64,000 nucleotides of DNA from Actinomucor elegans (lineage: Eukaryota; Mucoromycota; Mucoromycetes; Mucorales; Mucoraceae): contig JAMSLZ010000013.1 in NCBI GenBank assembly GCA_026027325.1, forward strand, positions 516,501 to 580,500, in the 5' to 3' direction. A program made the position numbers and the translations under genes. The notes under the pieces were generated by a model, which did no database searches, was not told where the DNA came from, and was given only the letters and a program-made list of their open reading frames with translations. Shown one piece after another: positions 59,155-64,000 of this stretch (the first letter of the stretch is position 1; each line of letters begins with the position of its first letter).

Positions 59155-60694
59155 TTATGGATGTGCAGTCAATACTGAGACATTGCTTGCTCGTCTATTA
59201 TTACTAGAAGGCTCTGATATACTTAAAACCCGAGCCATTCTTCTTTGGTTCGTTTCAGTATTACATTCATCAAATCCATCTTCTTCTAAATCATCTATAA
59301 TATCCCTCTGGTGCACTACAGTTGACTCATCTACATCAGATAATGTAGCCAAATTGACCACGAAAAATCCGGCTACGACAAACGTAGCACCAACGGCATA
59401 TTGAAGTCCAGGGACAAAGTCCTTGAAAACCACATCACCCACAAGAGCCAAAGGAATCTACCAAATTTAGAATCAGTCACTGCTGCACAAACCCATCGAT
59501 ATCGCTTACTGTTAGAGAAATGCCCAAGGTTACAACGAGAGGGGAGGTCATTAACATAGCCAAAAGCCATAGATAATCAGACAAAAATGTTCCTACAAAC
59601 GCGTTTAAAAGCACCATGACCCAAAGAGACGGCGAGAATGGCAATTCAAAGTTTTCTAAGCCTGTAAAGTGCAAAATGATAAAGAATGGCCACATAAACA
59701 GCAGGTTGAATACACCCACGAATCCAAAGAATAAAGGCATATCAATTCGCGATTCATCTCCAATCCTTAGCTTTAACAACGTTGTATAACATCCATAAAA
59801 CACAGCCCCACAGAGCGCTAGCATGTCTCCGATCAACGCTGTAGGTATAGCTGATTCATTTGCATCGTGTTGATCCGAATAAGATACGAACACAACGCCA
59901 GCAAAACTATCAGGAAACCATTAGACTCAGGGCGTCAAAATTATAGCTAATAATTACCTTAAACAGACAGATATCACTTTGATCGCCGTCAGCCTTTCTA
60001 CTCGAAATAAAGCACCTATACCCAATGTAAACAGTCCAGACATGGATGATAGAATTGTACTGCTGGCGACGCTGGTATAGGCTAAACTCGCATTGGTTGT
60101 ATAATTGGCACAGAACCACAAGAAACAGAACGTGAGACTTAGTTTTACTGTTTCTAGCATGGACAATTTAGATGCGTCAGACGGCTCGGTAGCTAATTCA
60201 TCTGTGCTTGGAGAATCCTCGGTCTAATCATCAATCAGATGTTAGACAAAATCGCCCATATCAACTTTAAACTTACATCCTCGTTCCCAAGCAGCCGTGC
60301 TTCTGTCTCTAGATTCAGACTATGTAAAAACGATACTACTAAGTCTATAGTCGATTATTGTATATACATATAAATATATACAACGTACTATTCCTCTGGT
60401 GAATATCCCTTTGATTTTTTTTTCCCAGAATGGTACAGCAGTGGTAAAAGGTATAAAGAGAAGGTTGCTGTATTAATATATGTTACAAGAAATGGTTTGT
60501 TATATTTTAGATCGGCAAAAATACTCTGTATATAAAAAAAAAAGATCAGTTCTCTTTTTTATATTTCTCAAAATTGTGCTTGTATACTTTACATTCATGA
60601 CAAATGAAGAAGTCACCCATATAAAAACTACAGCCAATAAAGCCAGAACACCAGCCCAGTACCTTCTTCGAGGTTGGCTTTGCGATTCCGGCAT
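59155..60694 (-). CDS. DMT-superfamily transporter, SLC35F5/YML018C-like
   Basis: Ten-helix EamA/nucleotide-sugar-transporter-like membrane protein. It opens MPESQSQPRRRYWAGVLALLAVVFIW. A second exon contains SIFADLKYNKPFLVTYINTATFSLYLLPLLYH, the wording that marks the SLC35F5/YML018C group. TVKLSLTFCFLWFCANYTTNASLAYT, STILSSMSGLFTLGIGALF, IGDMLALCGAVFYGCYTTLLK, LNAFVGTFLSDYLWLLAMLMTSPLVVTLG and IPLALVGDVVF follow. The cytosolic tail is acidic and Ser-rich. Five or six exons. Animal and yeast members sit in vacuolar or lysosomal membranes; the substrate is not known. Confidence 0.88.
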
Positions 60695-62789
60695 GTTGTG
60701 TATGATTTTCTGTATTGATTTGTTTTGCGATGAGCCTAATTAAAGCCTGCCTACAATGAAACCAAAGAGTGTAATGAAAGGAGCGTAGTTAACAAACGGT
60801 GAAAGACGGAGTTTTTGTGTTGGTGATTTATCAAAGAGTAGAAGAGTGGCCCAGTGCCACTATTCTCGCGTTTGACGGTTACACGGTTCATTTTCTAATT
60901 GCATCAAAACTAGTTGTATTATGCAAACCTAGCATAACCATCAAATATCAAGGTTTTTACAAAAAAAAAAACAAAAAAAAAGGTATTTACATGACCAATT
61001 AGATCTTACCTATATTGATGTTCTTATTTTGCCGTGCCTTGAATTGTGTATACTTGTAAACCATTTTTAATTTGTTGTCACAGCTAAGGGTTATGTACCA
61101 ATGTCAGTATGAATGCTATTCTAGATAATGCTTCGGATAAGAGGATTGTAATTGTTGGTTGTCGGCATTGGAACGCTAATCATTCGTATTATAGTGATAC
61201 TATGAGTATGAGCATGGCTATCGTTTTATAACCTTATCAATTGATATTTATTTCATCATGTATCGTTGTACAATTCCTCAAAAGAGCTAGATAAGTAGTT
61301 ACAGTTGCATGAAGTTGATGAATCAATCTATTATAAAGAAAGCCAACCAAATTGCTCAAATATATAACTAACTCATTGGGCAGTGAACAGATTTTTACCT
61401 GCCTGTCTTTATTCATTGTTAATAGACTTTTTGAATGTATATCATAATTGGGGCATGAAATTAAGGATAATTTGGCCCACAGACAGGTAATATCGGCTGT
61501 TGCTCTGTGGGCTAGACCGCATACAAGGATAGCCCAAGCTGCTTTCGTCAGGAGTAAATCAGGTTAGAGACATTGAGCCAGTCGGACTTTATCATACATA
61601 ATTGATCTAATCATAAAGACCATTGAGTGTCACCTTATTATAACCTTTGTTTTTATTATAGGTATTACTTTATAAAGATAAATCAATATGCGTCCTGATA
61701 TATAAGCAGGCTAATACCATGTTGGTTAATCAAGTGTAACAAATTATTCGGCAATCTCCACGAAAGGGCTGTTTTATCAACGGAAAAGGAGTGACTAAAC
61801 CAATATTAAGCATGAGTCAAAAGGCTTCATAAATCAATGCACCACGAATTAAGTTCTATTATATCTTGAAACAATCATCCGCTTTTCAGACAATCAGGTT
61901 TTAGCCGATCAAAATAAAAAATAAAAAAAATTACCTCATCTCGTTATAATTGCTTTCTTCAGACTCTATTCAATTAACCTAGTGATCTAATTTCAAAGAC
62001 ATGTACTACGTGTATGCTGCAACCATGAGGGTACAATCAGATCGTCTGATTTCTCAAAGATCCAAAATCCAATATGTCCCAAAAAAAGGGATATTCTCTG
62101 AGATGTAAAATTTCAAACTTCTCCATATTTTACACAAGATTAAAAACTACTGTGATATAATTTATAAGTGGCATATGTTTATCGTTAAGAAGAAAATGAA
62201 TGCATACTTTTATTTTATTTTTTCTATTGATATAGCATGGACTATCATTGTATATCAAATGACCATAAAAATATAGCCTTATTACGGATGGGTTGACACC
62301 AAATACCATTACCTTTGCAACATTTAAAGAGCATTTTAACTTCATACAAACTTTATGGATGGTATTTTTATGTATTATCAATATTTGATTGTTAAAAAGT
62401 AAATCCTCTCAACGTCAATATTTTGAGCTTCCGGCATCACTGCCTGTATAAACTTTCAAGCTTTCCGGTACAACTACTATTAGCGATTTACTTTTAGGAT
62501 GATCCCCATAAGACGTTATTATAGAGCAACGCTCTATAGTGCATATTACCAGCAAAATAAACATGATAGTTATCGTAATACATTATGATTGTCTCTTTGT
62601 TTCCATTGAGCATGCTTATGAAATATGTATTCAAACAAGTGCATCTACTCAGTGCCTTGAGTTACATCCAATAAGCTGCCAATTACAAGTATTCAATCGG
62701 CGACTCAAACACGATTGATGATCAAATAAAACTGGGTTAATTGAATTGATATTAAACCTCTTCTTCTTTTTCTTTTAACTTATTCGACC
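60695..62789. other. Intergenic
   Basis: 2.1 kb with A runs at 60961-60981 and 61918-61930 and no supportable gene. A pyrimidine-rich segment (TTCTTCTTTTTCTTTT) lies just before ATG 62790. Confidence 0.55.
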
Positions 62790-64000
62790 ATGTCCGACGC
62801 TGGCCTACCTATAGTTAGACCAAAGCATTCGAGGTCAACTTCAATAACCACCTCTAAAAAGACGACTTCACATCAAAGAAAGCCTTCACTCAATGTACAG
62901 CAAGAGTTGTCCGAGAATTCAAAGCGTCATAGTAGCAGCGGTAGTATCAGTAATAGTACCACAAGAAGACCCAGCTTGACTCCTTCAAGCTCTTCTGCCA
63001 ATGCCTTCAAGTCATCCGGACATTCTCACCGAAACCTACCGAGATTTATCAATTCTGTCATCTTGCGCATTCATGCATTCTTGAATCCTTCAGGTCCTCT
63101 TTTACCGCACACAAAACATGGCAATGCATTTGGAGGTACTGCTAAACCTTCAGTGGTGACTTCGTTGGTTCAATCTCGGGTAATGCGTTTCGTTGCTCTA
63201 TTCTATGTGATCTTTTCCGTGTTTTTATCATTAAATCATACTTGGAAGTATTTCATGTCCGCTGATTCGAGTTTATCTGTGCAAAGGCTGACCGAGGACG
63301 TTATGTTGGATGATCAGTTTAATGATGACTGGGTACCTCAAAGAACGTATGATCAAGGTAAACAGGAATTTGAACATAAATATGAACGAGCGAATGAACC
63401 ATTTCTTTGATATCTAGACGAAACGTATTCGCTGATGAGCGAAATGACACATGGGTTAAAAATGCACAAAATGTTTAGTAAGAGTTACTATAATGCGGCA
63501 AAGGATATTCAACCTTTTTGGAAAAAAGCAGCCAATACACCTGAGAAAGATGATGTGACAATTATCACTACTACTACAGCAGATACCTGGGAAGATTTGG
63601 TTCGATTAACCGTTTATTGGGAAGGTAAATCTAGAGTAGGTTTCTATATGATCTCGCGCTTATTTCCATTATAAAATAAGGTCCTATTTCTGCCATTGTT
63701 CACTTGGAGCAAGATGATCATGAATCACTTAAAAAGATACAAAGAGAGTACGAGAATACTCCTGAACTATTCAACAAGGTTGATCTTCATTTGGCTCAGA
63801 TTCCAGGCAACAAACTTACAGTCTTGTTTCCTCGTAACGCAGAACGCAACTTGGCAAGGCTATTGGCACAAACAGATTATGTGATGGATTTGCCTGCTGG
63901 TGTGATCCCTGCCACTGATCTACGTCGTACTTTGGAAGTGAACAAAGAAAGCATTGAGAGTCTTTTAAAGGCCGGTGATGTGTTGGCACTTGCTACCTTC
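62790..64000 (+). CDS. LARGE/B4GAT1-like glycosyltransferase (GT49), 5' part
   Basis: Type II Golgi-membrane glycosyltransferase, cut by the window end. Exons 62790-63357, 63418-63624 and 63681 onward join in phase. The Ser/Thr-rich cytosolic N-terminus is followed by a membrane anchor (MRFVALFYVIFSVFLSLNHTW, about residue 135). The catalytic domain begins with DVTIITTTTADTWEDLVRL and EGPISAIVHLEQDDHE, and continues through FPRNAERNLARLLAQTDYVMDLPAG, the region equivalent to the DxD-containing strand of GT49 enzymes. In place of a clear DxD the sequence reads MDLPAGV, so activity or metal use may differ. About 365 residues are inside the window. The family is fairly sure; acceptor and donor sugar are not. 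Confidence 0.8.

Noticed and set aside
60480..60743. 87-codon plus-strand open frame
   Set aside because: Antisense to the first exons of the SLC35F-like transporter.

Overview
The window is nuclear DNA from a filamentous fungus. The fit is best with Mucoromycota, probably Mucorales. The evidence is AT-rich intergenic DNA, compact genes cut by many short GT-AG introns (mostly about 40-70 nt), a bifunctional lysine-ketoglutarate reductase/saccharopine dehydrogenase, a METTL4-type adenine methyltransferase, and decayed Helitron and Tc1/IS630-like transposons. Placement below phylum is inference. Exon limits were worked out by eye from splice sites and reading phase.

Layout. 1-1.7 kb: METTL4-like methyltransferase (minus, runs off the left edge) diverging from a small glutaredoxin-like protein. 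3.9-9 kb: bifunctional LKR/SDH of lysine metabolism, then a secreted trypsin-like protease. 9-14.6 kb: poor in genes, with one serine-rich hypothetical protein, a decayed Tc1/IS630 transposase that itself carries a 103-bp insertion with an 8-bp duplication, and long poly(A). 14.6-23.8 kb: exosome helicase Mtr4, facing the meiotic MutS homologue MSH4, followed by a coiled-coil WD40 protein. 25.7-32.4 kb: a Pho80-type cyclin diverging from an F-box/Sec10 recyclin, the mitochondrial carrier Yhm2, and a tyrosine-rich coiled-coil protein. 34.9-42.5 kb: an LRRC58-like leucine-rich repeat protein, mitochondrial ribosomal protein bL9m divergent from inner membrane peptidase subunit 2, and a large unrecognised protein. 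44.4-52.9 kb: TXNDC9/Plp1, an SLC49-like MFS transporter, the OST subunit Wbp1, and pyruvate decarboxylase. 54-58.7 kb: the most unusual block, holding a multi-exon gene of unrecognised family with an RSPT repeat and no visible start exon, a threefold tandem repeat of a 175-bp core with perfect 9-bp terminal inverted repeats, and a frameshifted Helitron N-terminal fragment. 59.1-64 kb: an SLC35F-like transporter and the 5' part of a LARGE-like glycosyltransferase.

Most genes are housekeeping: RNA surveillance, meiosis, mitochondrial biogenesis, vesicle traffic, glycosylation and central metabolism. They do not form a single pathway cluster. The intergenic stretches carry a family of short decayed inverted-repeat elements (ends resembling AGATGCGACATTAAACC), seen at about nine places, and homopolymer tracts of 22-40 bases. 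No rRNA, tRNA, CRISPR or virus-like gene was recognised.
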